A DNA stretch of 64,000 nt from RPRB01 sp035543115 (GTDB lineage: Bacteria; Myxococcota; Myxococcia; Myxococcales; Myxococcaceae): positions 31,520 through 95,519 of the forward strand of contig DATKKF010000059.1 in NCBI GenBank assembly GCA_035543115.1. The letters are read 5' to 3'. Below, piece by piece: positions 1-10,267 of the stretch (positions are counted from its first letter, which is position 1; each line of letters starts with the position of its first letter). The translations under genes were made by a program, and so were the position numbers. The notes beneath the pieces are model-generated. The model did not search any database, was not told the origin of the DNA, and was given only the letters and a program-made list of their open reading frames with translations.

Positions 1-1328
1 CCAGCTCGCAGGCCCGTCCGGCCCCGGGCGGCCTGGAGCTGGACCTGGTCCACGACTACAAGATCCTCGACGGCCGCTACTCCCTGAACAGCTGGCTCCA
101 GGAGCTCCCCGACCCGATCACCAAGGTCACCTGGGACAACGTGGCGCAGGTGGGCCCGGGGCTGGCGAAGCAGCTGGGCCTCGAGAACGGCGACCTCCTG
201 CTGCTCACCGTCTCCGGGCGCTCGGTACAGGTCCCGGCCTGGGTCCAGCCGGGCCACTCGGACGAGGCGGTCACCGTCTCGATCGGCTACGGCCGAAAGC
301 AGCAGACGCTCGGGGTGAAGGACGCCGACGAGCCGGTGGTGGTGGGGCACGACGTCTACCCGCTCCGGAGCGCCTCCAGCCCCTGGTTCACGACCGGGCT
401 CGAGGTGAAGAAGGTCGGCCGCAGCTACCCCATCAGCACCACCCAGGTGCACAACGACACCGAGGGCCGGCCCATCGCGCTGATGCAGACCCTCGAGGAG
501 TTCGAGAAGCACCCCGAGGCGGCCGAGCTCCGGCCCCCGGTGAAGCTCCCCGGCGGCAAGGAGCTCGAGGGGAGCACCCTTCCCTCGGTGCAGCTCGCGG
601 TCGACTACAGCAAGCAGCAGTACAAGTGGGCGATGGCGGTGGACATGAGCCGCTGCACCGGATGCAACGCCTGCGTCGTCGCCTGCCAGTCGGAGAACAA
701 CATCCCGGTGGTGGGCAAGTACCAGGTCGGCCGCGGCCGGGAGATGCAGTGGATCCGCATGGACCGGTACTACTCCGGCTCGGCCGAGTCACCCCAGATG
801 GTGAACCAGCCGATGTTCTGCCAGCACTGCGAGACCGCGCCCTGCGAGTACGTGTGCCCGGTGAACGCCACTGTCCACTCGGACGAGGGCCTCAACGACA
901 TGGTCTACAACCGGTGCATCGGCACCCGGTACTGCTCGAACAACTGCCCCTACAAGGTCCGGCACTTCAACTACCTCCACTGGACGCAGGACAAGAGCCA
1001 GGTGGAGAAGATGCTGATGAACCCCGACGTGACGGTCCGGTCCCGCGGGGTGATGGAGAAGTGCACCTACTGCGTGCAGCGGATCGAGCGGACCCGCATC
1101 GCCGCCCGCATCGAGAACCGGGGCATCGGCGACGGAGAGCTGAAGACCGCATGCCAGCAGGCGTGCCCGACCAGCGCGCTGACCTTCGGCTCGCTCCATG
1201 ACCCGAAGAGCCAGGTCAGCCAGCGCCACGCCGACCCGCGGCGCTTCGACGTGCTGCACGAGCTGAACACCCGGCCTCGAACCGTGTACCTGACCAAGAT
1301 CAAGAACCCCAACCCGGAGCTGGGCTGA
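1..1328 (+). CDS. actB: Alternative complex III subunit ActB, 3' part (iron-sulfur domain)
   Basis: The gene is cut by the left edge; its frame is open from base 3, so the N-terminal part lies outside. The roughly 440 visible residues are the end of a molybdopterin-oxidoreductase-like fold followed by the ferredoxin-type module of ActB, the peripheral electron-transfer subunit of alternative complex III (quinol oxidation, bc1 replacement). Cysteine groups are readable: CTGCNACVVAC near base 655, CQHCETAPCEYVC near 820, CIGTRYCSNNC near 915, CTYC near 1063 and CQQAC near 1153. This suits the three [4Fe-4S] and one [3Fe-4S] clusters known for ActB. Its stop overlaps the actC start (TGATG), so translation is probably coupled. 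Confidence 0.95.
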   Translation, partial: SSQARPAPGGLELDLVHDYKILDGRYSLNSWLQELPDPITKVTWDNVAQVGPGLAKQLGLENGDLLLLTVSGRSVQVPAWVQPGHSDEAVTVSIGYGRKQQTLGVKDADEPVVVGHDVYPLRSASSPWFTTGLEVKKVGRSYPISTTQVHNDTEGRPIALMQTLEEFEKHPEAAELRPPVKLPGGKELEGSTLPSVQLAVDYSKQQYKWAMAVDMSRCTGCNACVVACQSENNIPVVGKYQVGRGREMQWIRMDRYYSGSAESPQMVNQPMFCQHCETAPCEYVCPVNATVHSDEGLNDMVYNRCIGTRYCSNNCPYKVRHFNYLHWTQDKSQVEKMLMNPDVTVRSRGVMEKCTYCVQRIERTRIAARIENRGIGDGELKTACQQACPTSALTFGSLHDPKSQVSQRHADPRRFDVLHELNTRPRTVYLTKIKNPNPELG

Positions 1329-2734
1329 TGGCCGCCGAACACGCCGCCGCCGTCGCCGCCGACGGGCTCGACACCGAACCCCTGCTGGTCGGCAAGCAGG
1401 ACAACACCACCCTCACCAACAACCTCCTGGCGCACGTCTGGGCGCGCCCGGACAAGGGCTGGCTGCTCTCGTTCCTCATCGCCCTGTCGGGGAGCGGGGC
1501 GCTGGCTCTGGCGATCACCGTCACCCTGGTGGAGGGAATCGGCGCCTGGGGCAACAACATCCCCGTCGGGTGGGCCTTCGACATCACCAACTTCGTGTGG
1601 TGGATCGGCATCGGTCACGCCGGGACCCTGATCAGCGCGATCCTCTTCCTCTTCCAGCAGCGCTGGCGGACGGCCATCAACCGCTTCAGCGAGGCGATGA
1701 CCATCTTCGCGGTGATGTGCGCGGGCCTGTTCCCGCTGCTCCACACCGGGCGGCCATGGTTCGCCTACTTCATGTTCCCGTACCCGAGCACGCTCGAGAT
1801 GTGGCCGCAGTTCAAGAGCCCGCTCATCTGGGACGTGTTCGCGGTCTCCACCTACTTCACCGTCTCGGTGCTCTTCTGGTACCTGGGGCTGATCCCCGAC
1901 CTGGCCTCGCTCCGCGACGCGAGCAAGAGCCCGATCCAGCGGAAGATCTACGGCATCTTCGCCCTCGGCTGGCGCGGCTCGGGGCGGCACTGGCACAACT
2001 ACAAGGTCGGCTACCTCCTCCTGGCCGGGCTCTCCACCCCGCTGGTGGTGAGCGTGCACACCATCGTGTCCTTCGACTTCGCGGTGTCGCTCATCCCCGG
2101 CTGGCACACCACGATCTTTCCGCCCTACTTCGTGGCCGGCGCGGTGTTCTCTGGCTTCGCCATGGTGATGTCCTGGATGGTGCCGGCGCGACACTTCCTG
2201 GGCCTGAAGCACGTCATCACCATGAGGCACCTCGAGAACATGAACAAGATCATCCTCGCCACGGGGATGCTGGTCTCCTACGGGTACCTGATGGAGCACT
2301 TCATCGCCTGGTACTCGGGGAACCAGTTCGAGTGGTTCGTGTTCTTCAACCGGGCGACCGGGCCGTACCGCGGCGTGTACTACCTGATGCTCTTCTGCAA
2401 CGTGCTCACCCCGCAGATCTTCTGGTTCAAGAAGGCGCGCACCTCGATCCCGGTGATGTTCATCGCCAGCATCCTGGTGAACGTCGGGATGTGGTGCGAG
2501 CGGTTCGTGATCATCGTCACCTCGCTCCACCGCGACTTCCTCCCCGCCGCCTGGGACATGTACTACCCGACCTGGGTGGACATCACCCTGTTCCTGGGGA
2601 CCATCGGGTTCTTCAGCACCTGCTTCCTCCTCTTCCTGAAGTTCATCCCCGCCGTCGCGGTGAGCGAGGTGAAGGAGCTCAACGAGGAGCTCCAGCACCG
2701 CCCCGCGCCGGTCACGGTGGTCACCGGAGCCTGA
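1328..2734 (+). CDS. actC: Alternative complex III membrane subunit ActC (NrfD/PsrC family)
   Basis: This is a 468-residue integral membrane protein with about ten hydrophobic helices. It belongs to the NrfD/PsrC family that forms a quinol-binding membrane subunit of alternative complex III. It starts on the ATG that shares an A with the actB stop and ends 3 bases before actD. The protein is rich in conserved aromatic and histidine positions in the helices, for example the HAGTLISAILFLFQQRWR stretch near residue 98. ActF further down is a structural paralogue. The position directly behind the iron-sulfur subunit is the standard act gene order. Confidence 0.95.
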   Translation: MAAEHAAAVAADGLDTEPLLVGKQDNTTLTNNLLAHVWARPDKGWLLSFLIALSGSGALALAITVTLVEGIGAWGNNIPVGWAFDITNFVWWIGIGHAGTLISAILFLFQQRWRTAINRFSEAMTIFAVMCAGLFPLLHTGRPWFAYFMFPYPSTLEMWPQFKSPLIWDVFAVSTYFTVSVLFWYLGLIPDLASLRDASKSPIQRKIYGIFALGWRGSGRHWHNYKVGYLLLAGLSTPLVVSVHTIVSFDFAVSLIPGWHTTIFPPYFVAGAVFSGFAMVMSWMVPARHFLGLKHVITMRHLENMNKIILATGMLVSYGYLMEHFIAWYSGNQFEWFVFFNRATGPYRGVYYLMLFCNVLTPQIFWFKKARTSIPVMFIASILVNVGMWCERFVIIVTSLHRDFLPAAWDMYYPTWVDITLFLGTIGFFSTCFLLFLKFIPAVAVSEVKELNEELQHRPAPVTVVTGA

Positions 2735-2737
2735 TCG

Positions 2738-3304
2738 ATGGAACACGCCGCGGAAGACGACGCCGCTCCAGCCGGCAAGAGCTACGTGCTCGGGCGCTTC
2801 GAGAGCGGAGAGGCGCTGGTGGACGCCTGCTACAAGGTCCGCGAGAAGGGTTTCGAGTCGATCGACACCCACTCGCCATACCCCCTGCACGGGGGTGACG
2901 AGGCGCTGGGGCTCGGCCGGAGCCGCGTCCCCCGCATCGCGCTCACCGGCGGGCTCACCGGGATGTTCGGCGGGTATCTGATGATGGTCTACATGAACAG
3001 CATCAACTGGCCGCTCAACGTGGCCGGCCGGCCGGCTCACGCCCCGCCCTCGTTCATCCCCATCACCTTCGAGACCACGGTGCTGCTCGCCTCGCTGAGC
3101 ATCTTCTTCGGCCTGCTGGCGCTGATGCGCCTGCCGCAGCCGTACCACGCGGTGTTCGAGAGCGAGGAGTTCCGGAGCGCGGTCAACGACGGCTTCTGGC
3201 TCAGTGTGGCGCTGCCCCCGGGCAGCGACGGCAAGGCGGAGAGCGCGCTGCTCGGCCAGCTGGGGGCCAAGGAGATCAGCACGGTGCAGGAGTCGGTGGA
3301 ATGA
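2738..3304 (+). CDS. actD: Alternative complex III subunit ActD (DUF3341)
   Basis: This is a 188-residue protein with a soluble N-terminal domain (starting around the SYVLGRFES segment) and two transmembrane helices, at roughly residues 70-90 and 105-130. That is the architecture of ActD/DUF3341, a membrane subunit of alternative complex III without a known cofactor. The start ATG follows the actC stop by 3 bases. The stop overlaps the actE ATG in an ATGA arrangement. Assignment rests on the layout and on its place between actC and actE. Confidence 0.92.
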   Translation: MEHAAEDDAAPAGKSYVLGRFESGEALVDACYKVREKGFESIDTHSPYPLHGGDEALGLGRSRVPRIALTGGLTGMFGGYLMMVYMNSINWPLNVAGRPAHAPPSFIPITFETTVLLASLSIFFGLLALMRLPQPYHAVFESEEFRSAVNDGFWLSVALPPGSDGKAESALLGQLGAKEISTVQESVE

Positions 3305-3903
3305 GGACCGTTCTCTTTCTCCTCGGCCTGGGGGTGCTCTCCGGCTGCAGCTGCGCCGGGACGCGGGCCAGCGACGTGCTCCAGCGCATGGAGCAGCAGG
3401 ACAAGATCCTGCCCTACGCGGCCAACGAGCTGTACGGCGACGGCCGCGGCATGCGCACTCCTCCCGAGGGCACCGTCTCCCGCGAGGCGGTGGTGGGGGC
3501 GCCGGGCATCAGCACCGGCATGGTGAACGGCGCGGTGGTGACCCAGGTCCCCATCCCGGTCACGCCCGAGCTGCTGGCCCGCGGCCGGCACCGCTACGAG
3601 ATCGTCTGCTCCAACTGCCACGGCCTGGCGGGCAACGGGGACAGTATGGTGGCGGACAACATGGCCACCCGGCTCCCGCCCTCGCTGGTCGCGCTCGGGT
3701 TCCGGCCGGCCGGCTTCTTCTACCAGGCCATCACCCAGGGCTACGGGCTGATGCCCTCGTTCTCCGGGGAGATCCCCACCGACGAGCGCTGGGCGGTGGT
3801 GGCCTACGTGCAGGCGCTGCAGCTCAGCCAGAACGCGCCGGTGAACACCTTGCCCGCCGACGTGCAGCGCCGGCTCCGGGAGGGGCAGACATGGTCGAGG
3901 TAG
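3301..3903 (+). CDS. actE: Alternative complex III mono-haem cytochrome c subunit ActE
   Basis: This 200-residue lipoprotein has a short hydrophobic signal ending in a lipobox (LSGC at residues 13-16) and a cytochrome c domain with one haem-binding CSNCH motif near residue 103. A methionine in GYGLMPSF is a likely sixth ligand. In alternative complex III, ActE is the periplasmic haem c subunit passing electrons onward, here probably to the downstream cytochrome oxidase. The start overlaps the actD stop (ATGA) and the end overlaps actF by 13 bases. Confidence 0.93.
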   Translation: MRTVLFLLGLGVLSGCSCAGTRASDVLQRMEQQDKILPYAANELYGDGRGMRTPPEGTVSREAVVGAPGISTGMVNGAVVTQVPIPVTPELLARGRHRYEIVCSNCHGLAGNGDSMVADNMATRLPPSLVALGFRPAGFFYQAITQGYGLMPSFSGEIPTDERWAVVAYVQALQLSQNAPVNTLPADVQRRLREGQTWSR

Positions 3904-5108
3904 GGCCCACCACCATCACCCAGGACCGGTTGAAGGCCGGCGGGAAGACCTTCACCCTCGCCGCGGGGCTCGGCGTCGTGGGCCTGGTGCTCACCGCGAT
4001 CGGCTATGCGGTGAGCGGCGCCGAGCGGCCGGTCATCCTCGCCGGCTACCTGGTCGCCTTCACCTACTGGCTGGGCATCGCCATCGCCGCGAGCATCTGG
4101 AACGCCATCTTCCACGCCTCCGCCGCGCGGTGGATGACCGTGTTCCGTCGCGTGTTCGAGACCATGGGCGCGGCGATCCCGGTCTTCGTCCTGCTCTTCC
4201 TGCCCATCGCCCTGGGGATGACGGTGCTGTTCCCCTGGGTGAACCCGTCGAACAAGATGAACCACGAGCAGCTCGAGCTGCTCACCCACAAGGCGGCCTG
4301 GCTGAACGTCCCCGGCTTCCTCGTCCGGGCGGTCATCTACTTCGCCATCTGGGTGGTGGTGAACCAGCTGCTCCGAGGCTGGTCGCTGCGGCAGGACCAG
4401 GAGGGGGGGCTGGAGCCCACCCGGCGCATGCGCCGCTACGGCTCGGGTGCGCTACCCTTCCTCGGGCTGTCCATCACCTTCGCCGCCTTCGACTGGCTGA
4501 TGTCGGTGGACCCGTTCTGGTACTCCACCATCTTCGGAGCCTACTACTTCGCGGGCAGCTTCCTGGCCTGCATCGCGCTGCTGACCGTCATCACCGTCCG
4601 GACGCGGAACGAGCAGCGCCAGTTCGGCGGGCTGGTCACCCGGCATCACACCCACAACCTGGGCAAGCTGATGCTCGCCTTCACCGCCTTTTGGACCTAC
4701 ATCGCGTTCAGCCAGTTCATGCTCATCTGGATCGCCAACATCCCGGAGGAGGCGGCCTGGTACGTCGTCCGGATGAAGGGCGGCTGGCAGAGCGTGGGCA
4801 TCTTCCTGATCGTCACCCACTTCATCATCCCGTTCTTCACCCTCCTCAGCCGGGGCCTGAAGTTCCACCCCCGCGGCCTGGCGTTCGTGGCGGTCTGGAT
4901 CCTGGTGGTGCACTGGGTGGACCTGACCTGGCTGGTGCTCCCGGCGCTGCACCCCCAGGGCTTCTACCTCCACTGGACCGGCATCACCTCGATGCTCGGG
5001 GTGGGCGGGGTGGCCATCGCCTTCGCCCGCTGGCGCGCCGCGGGGCACTTCACCCTCCCGGTCAAGGATCCGTACCTGGCCGACTCGCTGAGGTACCAGC
5101 AGGCATGA
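3891..5108 (+). CDS. actF: Alternative complex III membrane subunit ActF
   Basis: This 405-residue protein has about ten transmembrane helices and is the second NrfD-like membrane subunit of alternative complex III. The frame is open well upstream, but I place the start at ATG 3891. The residues from there (MVEVGPTTITQDRL) match a normal cytoplasmic N-terminus, a purine-rich GGGAGGGG lies just before it, and the upstream open frame is only the shadow of actE. It overlaps actE by 13 bases and the next gene by 4. Confidence 0.92.
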   Translation: MVEVGPTTITQDRLKAGGKTFTLAAGLGVVGLVLTAIGYAVSGAERPVILAGYLVAFTYWLGIAIAASIWNAIFHASAARWMTVFRRVFETMGAAIPVFVLLFLPIALGMTVLFPWVNPSNKMNHEQLELLTHKAAWLNVPGFLVRAVIYFAIWVVVNQLLRGWSLRQDQEGGLEPTRRMRRYGSGALPFLGLSITFAAFDWLMSVDPFWYSTIFGAYYFAGSFLACIALLTVITVRTRNEQRQFGGLVTRHHTHNLGKLMLAFTAFWTYIAFSQFMLIWIANIPEEAAWYVVRMKGGWQSVGIFLIVTHFIIPFFTLLSRGLKFHPRGLAFVAVWILVVHWVDLTWLVLPALHPQGFYLHWTGITSMLGVGGVAIAFARWRAAGHFTLPVKDPYLADSLRYQQA

Positions 5109-5521
5109 GCACCACCGCACAGAGCGAGCACCCCCCGGCCGGGCAGGGCGCCGCCGAGATCGCGCACGCCCAGCAGCAGATGAACTGGCCGATGATCATC
5201 GGGGTAGGCGTCGGCTCGATCATCATCTTTGCCATCGCCACCGTCTGGTCGACGCACATCCTCAACAGCACCCGGGCCGAGATGCAGCCGGCCGGGCCGC
5301 CCCCGCTCCCTCAGCAGGTGGACCAGTACGAGGTGGGAATCGTGAACCAGCGGGTGTTCGCGCTGGACCAGCGGGCGGCGCAGAAGCGGCTCCAGCAGAT
5401 GGAGCGGCTCAGGAGCTACGGCTGGGTGGATCGCGAGGCCGGCGTGGCCCACATCCCCATCGACGAGGCGATGAAGATGTACCTCGCCGAGCAAGCGAAG
5501 AAGGGGGGCCCAGGGAAGTGA
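5105..5521 (+). CDS. Small one-helix protein of the act-cox operon, function unknown
   Basis: This 138-residue protein sits between actF and sco, overlapping both neighbours by 4 bases. It has a cytoplasmic N-terminus of about 28 residues and one transmembrane helix (about residues 30-52, MIIGVGVGSIIIFAIATVW). The periplasmic tail is charged, with a helical segment rich in Arg, Gln and Leu and the ending HIPIDEAMKMYLAEQ. I do not recognise a named family with certainty. Small membrane proteins of this kind occur in other act-cox clusters, so an accessory or linking role between complex III and the oxidase is a reasonable inference. Confidence 0.85.
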   Translation: MSTTAQSEHPPAGQGAAEIAHAQQQMNWPMIIGVGVGSIIIFAIATVWSTHILNSTRAEMQPAGPPPLPQQVDQYEVGIVNQRVFALDQRAAQKRLQQMERLRSYGWVDREAGVAHIPIDEAMKMYLAEQAKKGGPGK

Positions 5522-5586
5522 GCCGGTCGGTACACCCCCCGTACCTGGAGGACGCCTGTGGCCCCCCCTGCACCAGGGGGAGGCCC

Positions 5587-6456
5587 GTGGAGCGTCGCCG
5601 GAGCGCCGCGCGTCCGGGCTCACCGGCGCGGGGGCGCCGGGCGTCGATGCTCGGCATCGCGTCCGGTCTCTGGGCGCTCCTCCCGCTCGCCGCAGGGGCC
5701 CAGGTCAACGTGCCTGCCCCGATGCAGGGTGTGGACGTCATCGAGCAGCTCGGGGACCGGGTGCCCGAGGACGGGCGGCTGGTCGACTCGGAAGGGCAGC
5801 CCTTCCGGCTGGCGGACGAGCTCCACCGCGGCAAGCCGGTGGTGCTGGCGCTGGTCTACTACCGCTGCCCGCAGCTCTGCAGCCTCACGCTGTCCAGCCT
5901 GACCCGGACCCTGCGCGACTCGGGGATGAAGCTCGGCCGCGACTACCGGGCGGTGATGGTGAGCATCGACCCGAACGAGACGCCACGGGACGCCGCCGAG
6001 TCCAAGCGAGGCCACATGCAGGCGCTGGGCGTCTCGCCCACCACGCCGGACTGGCGGTTCGCCACCGCCGCCGAGCCGGAGATCCAGACGCTCGCGAAGG
6101 CCACCGGCTTCCTCTACAAGTACGATCCGGCGAGCAAGCAGTTCGCGCACGCCTCGGTGGCCTTCGTCCTCTCCGAGGACGGGCGGCTGTCGCGGTACCT
6201 GTACGGCATCGAGTACCCGGCGCGGGACATGAAGCTGGCCCTGGTCGAGGCCGGCAAGGGCAAGGTGGGCACCGCGTTCGACCGGGTGCTGCTCACCTGC
6301 TTCAAGTACGACCCGGCGAAGCGCAGCTATGGCCCCTACGTGGTCGCGTTCATCCGGATCGGGGCGCTGCTGGTCTTCGCCGCGCTGGTGGTCTTACTGA
6401 CGGTGCTCTGGAGGCAGGACTTGAAGCTGAAGAAGCGACGGGGTGCGACGGCATGA
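5587..6456 (+). CDS. sco: SCO1/SenC-family copper chaperone
   Basis: SCO proteins deliver copper to, or reduce, the CuA site of cytochrome oxidase subunit II, the next gene. The copper-binding CPQLC motif is visible in the YYRCPQLC segment, and the distal ligand His is in FAHASVAFVLS. An N-terminal signal segment (MLGIASGLWALLPLAAGA) and a C-terminal transmembrane helix flank the thioredoxin-like fold. I chose GTG 5587 because GGGGGAGG sits just before it, though only 3 bases away. GTG 5518, overlapping the previous stop, and ATG 5647 are alternatives. It overlaps coxB by 4 bases. Confidence 0.9.
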   Translation: MERRRSAARPGSPARGRRASMLGIASGLWALLPLAAGAQVNVPAPMQGVDVIEQLGDRVPEDGRLVDSEGQPFRLADELHRGKPVVLALVYYRCPQLCSLTLSSLTRTLRDSGMKLGRDYRAVMVSIDPNETPRDAAESKRGHMQALGVSPTTPDWRFATAAEPEIQTLAKATGFLYKYDPASKQFAHASVAFVLSEDGRLSRYLYGIEYPARDMKLALVEAGKGKVGTAFDRVLLTCFKYDPAKRSYGPYVVAFIRIGALLVFAALVVLLTVLWRQDLKLKKRRGATA

Positions 6457-7483
6457 ACGAGATCATGAGGCGCCTGCTGTTCCTCCCCGAGCAGGCCTCG
6501 ACGTTCGCCCAGGACGTCGACCATCTTCACTACTTCGTGATCACCGTGACGATGGTCGCGAGCTTCGGCGTCGGGTTGGTCGCCCTGGCCTTCTTCTGGA
6601 AGTACCGCCGACAGCGGGAGGACCAGGCCACCCCCGACATCCAGCCCACCGCGCTGTTCGAGGTGGCGGCGATCAGCGTGCCGCTGGCGTTCTTCCTGGT
6701 GTGGTTCGCGATCGGCTTCCGGGACTTCGTGAAGCTCTCCTCGCCGCCTCCGGACGCGATGGACGTTTACGTGATGGGGAAGCAGTGGATGTGGAAGTTC
6801 GCCTACCCCGAGGGGCCGAACGCGATCGGCGTGCTCCACGTGCCGGCCAACCGCCCGGTGCGGCTGCTGATCACCTCGCGCGATGTCATCCACTCGGTCT
6901 TCATCCCCGCCTTCCGGGTGAAGATGGACGCCCAGCCGGGCCGCTACACCGAGACCTGGTTCACCGCCACCAAGCCGGGGCGGTACCAGATCCTCTGCAC
7001 CGAGTACTGCGGCGCCCAGCACAGCAAGATGTGGGGCGAGGTCGTAGTGATGGCCCCCGAAGCCTTCGACGAGTGGATCAAGGAGCAGCAGCGAGGCCTG
7101 GTGTCCCGCCAGGACGTGCTGGCGGACGAGACCAGCCAGGTGACCCCGCAGGGCAGCCTCGCCCAGTGGGGCAAGCAGGTCGCGGTGAACCAGGGCTGCC
7201 TGCGCTGCCACAACGTGAACAGCACCGAGCCGGCCACCGGCCCGAGCTGGGTGGACCTCTACCAGCAGCCCACGAAGCTGACCGACGGGCGGGAGATCAT
7301 CGCCGACGAGGCCTACCTCACCGAGTCGATGATGGAGCCCACGGTGAAGGTCGTCGCCGGTTACCAGCCGCTGATGCCCAACTACCAGGGCAAGCTCAGT
7401 GGCCCGGAGGCAGCCGCCATCGTGGAGTACATCAAGAGCCTGCGGTCCGAGCGGACCGTTCCGGCCACGGGTGGAGAAGACTG

Positions 7484-7484
<1 letters not shown>
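6453..7484 (+). CDS. coxB: Cytochrome c oxidase subunit II with fused cytochrome c domain (caa3 type)
   Basis: This 343-residue protein has two N-terminal transmembrane helices (about 27-49 and 66-90), a cupredoxin domain and a C-terminal cytochrome c domain. The CuA ligands are complete: His147 in DVIHSVF, then Cys182, Glu184, Cys186, His190 and Met193 in CTEYCGAQHSKM. The haem motif CLRCH is at residues 249-253, with a Met in the PLMPNYQ segment as likely ligand. The fused haem c domain marks a caa3-type oxidase, which can take electrons directly from ActE. It overlaps sco (ATGA) and coxA by 1 base. Confidence 0.97.
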
Positions 7485-9134
<1,650 letters not shown>

Positions 9135-9145
<11 letters not shown>

Positions 9146-9806
9146 CGCGGCTCGGAAGATGACTGCGGAGGGGTGGCTCGAGCCGCCCCCGCTCCCGCAC
9201 CACTACGACACCGTCGAGAACCACAACAGCGCGCTGCGCTTCGGGATGTGGCTGTTCCTGGGGACCGAGGTGCTCCTCTTCGCCGGCATCTTCGTCGGCT
9301 ACTTCGTCTTCCGGACCTACTTCCCCGACGCGTTCGAGCAGGCGGGCCGGCACCTCAGCCTGTTCCTCGGGACGCTGAACACCGTCCTCCTGCTCACCTC
9401 CAGCCTCACCGTGGCCCTCGCTCACTACAACGCCGAGCACGGGAAGAACCGGAACGCCTTCTGGCTGCTCCTGGCCTCGGTGGCCATGGGCGGTGGGTTC
9501 CTCTGCATCAAGGCCATCGAGTACCACGAGAAGTTCGTGGAGGGCGCGCTGCCGGGGAAGTTCTTCCACTTCAGCGAGATCACCGCGCCAGGCGGCCCCA
9601 TCTTCTACGTGGTGTACTTCTTCTCCACCGGTCTCCACGCGCTCCACGTGATCGTGGGCATGAGCTTGCTCTCCTGGGTGGCCGTCCGCTGCTGGAGGAA
9701 GGAGTTCTCGCCCACCTACTACGCCCCGGTGGAGAACGCCGGGCTCTACTGGCACCTGGTCGATCTGGTCTGGATCTTCCTCTACCCGCTGCTCTACCTG
9801 GTCTGA
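9135..9806 (+). CDS. coxC: Cytochrome c oxidase subunit III
   Basis: This 223-residue membrane protein has five to six helices and the family features FLGTEVLLFAG, HALHVIVGMSLL and the ending WHLVDLVWIFLYPLLYL. Subunit III stabilises the catalytic subunit and supports proton uptake. The start ATG at 9135 lies inside the end of coxA. An internal ATG eight codons on (MTAEGW) would also be possible. It follows coxA and precedes coxD by 5 bases, the usual caa3 order. Confidence 0.95.
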
Positions 9807-9811
9807 CCCGA

Positions 9812-10267
9812 ATGACCTCGACCACCCAACCTGCCGACGCGCCGCAGGCCAAGCATGAGCTTGGCCCCGGAAGGCTGATCCTCAACTGGTTCGCGCTCTG
9901 CATCCTGACCGCGACCACCTTCGGGGTCTCGCAGATCCCGATGTCGGTCAACTACCACCTGGCGGCGGCGCTCTGCATCTCGGTGATCAAGGTGACCCTG
10001 GTGGTGCTCTTCTTCATGCACCTCTGGCACGGCGAGGGCGTCGACCGCATCGTCTTCCTGACCTCGTTCCTCTTCGTCCTGGTGCTGCTGTTCTTCGTGA
10101 TGGCCGACGTGGGCACCCGGTTCACGCTCTCCAACTCGCGCATCCCGCCGATGCCCAGGATCGACCAGACGATGCTGCCCACCGCGATGCCACCCGGGAT
10201 GAGCGACGTGCCCCGGGGCAGCTCGGAGGGGCCGGGCCCCAGCTCCGGAAGGACCGGCGAGCAGTGA
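9812..10267 (+). CDS. coxD: Cytochrome c oxidase subunit IV (caa3 type)
   Basis: This 151-residue protein has three hydrophobic helices (about 24-44, 48-72 and 80-104), including the family feature VIKVTLVVLFFMHLWH. A Pro/Gly/Ser-rich C-terminal tail of about 45 residues carries no recognisable domain. It is the small COX4-type subunit of bacterial caa3 oxidases. The start ATG 9812 follows coxC by 5 bases. The stop overlaps the GTG of the next gene (GTGA). Confidence 0.9.
   Translation: MTSTTQPADAPQAKHELGPGRLILNWFALCILTATTFGVSQIPMSVNYHLAAALCISVIKVTLVVLFFMHLWHGEGVDRIVFLTSFLFVLVLLFFVMADVGTRFTLSNSRIPPMPRIDQTMLPTAMPPGMSDVPRGSSEGPGPSSGRTGEQ

Noticed and set aside
1067..3148. A 693-codon open frame on the minus strand opposite actC-actD
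   Set aside because: It is rich in Arg, His, Glu and Asp typical of antisense shadows of GC-rich genes, and the plus strand carries clear membrane proteins.
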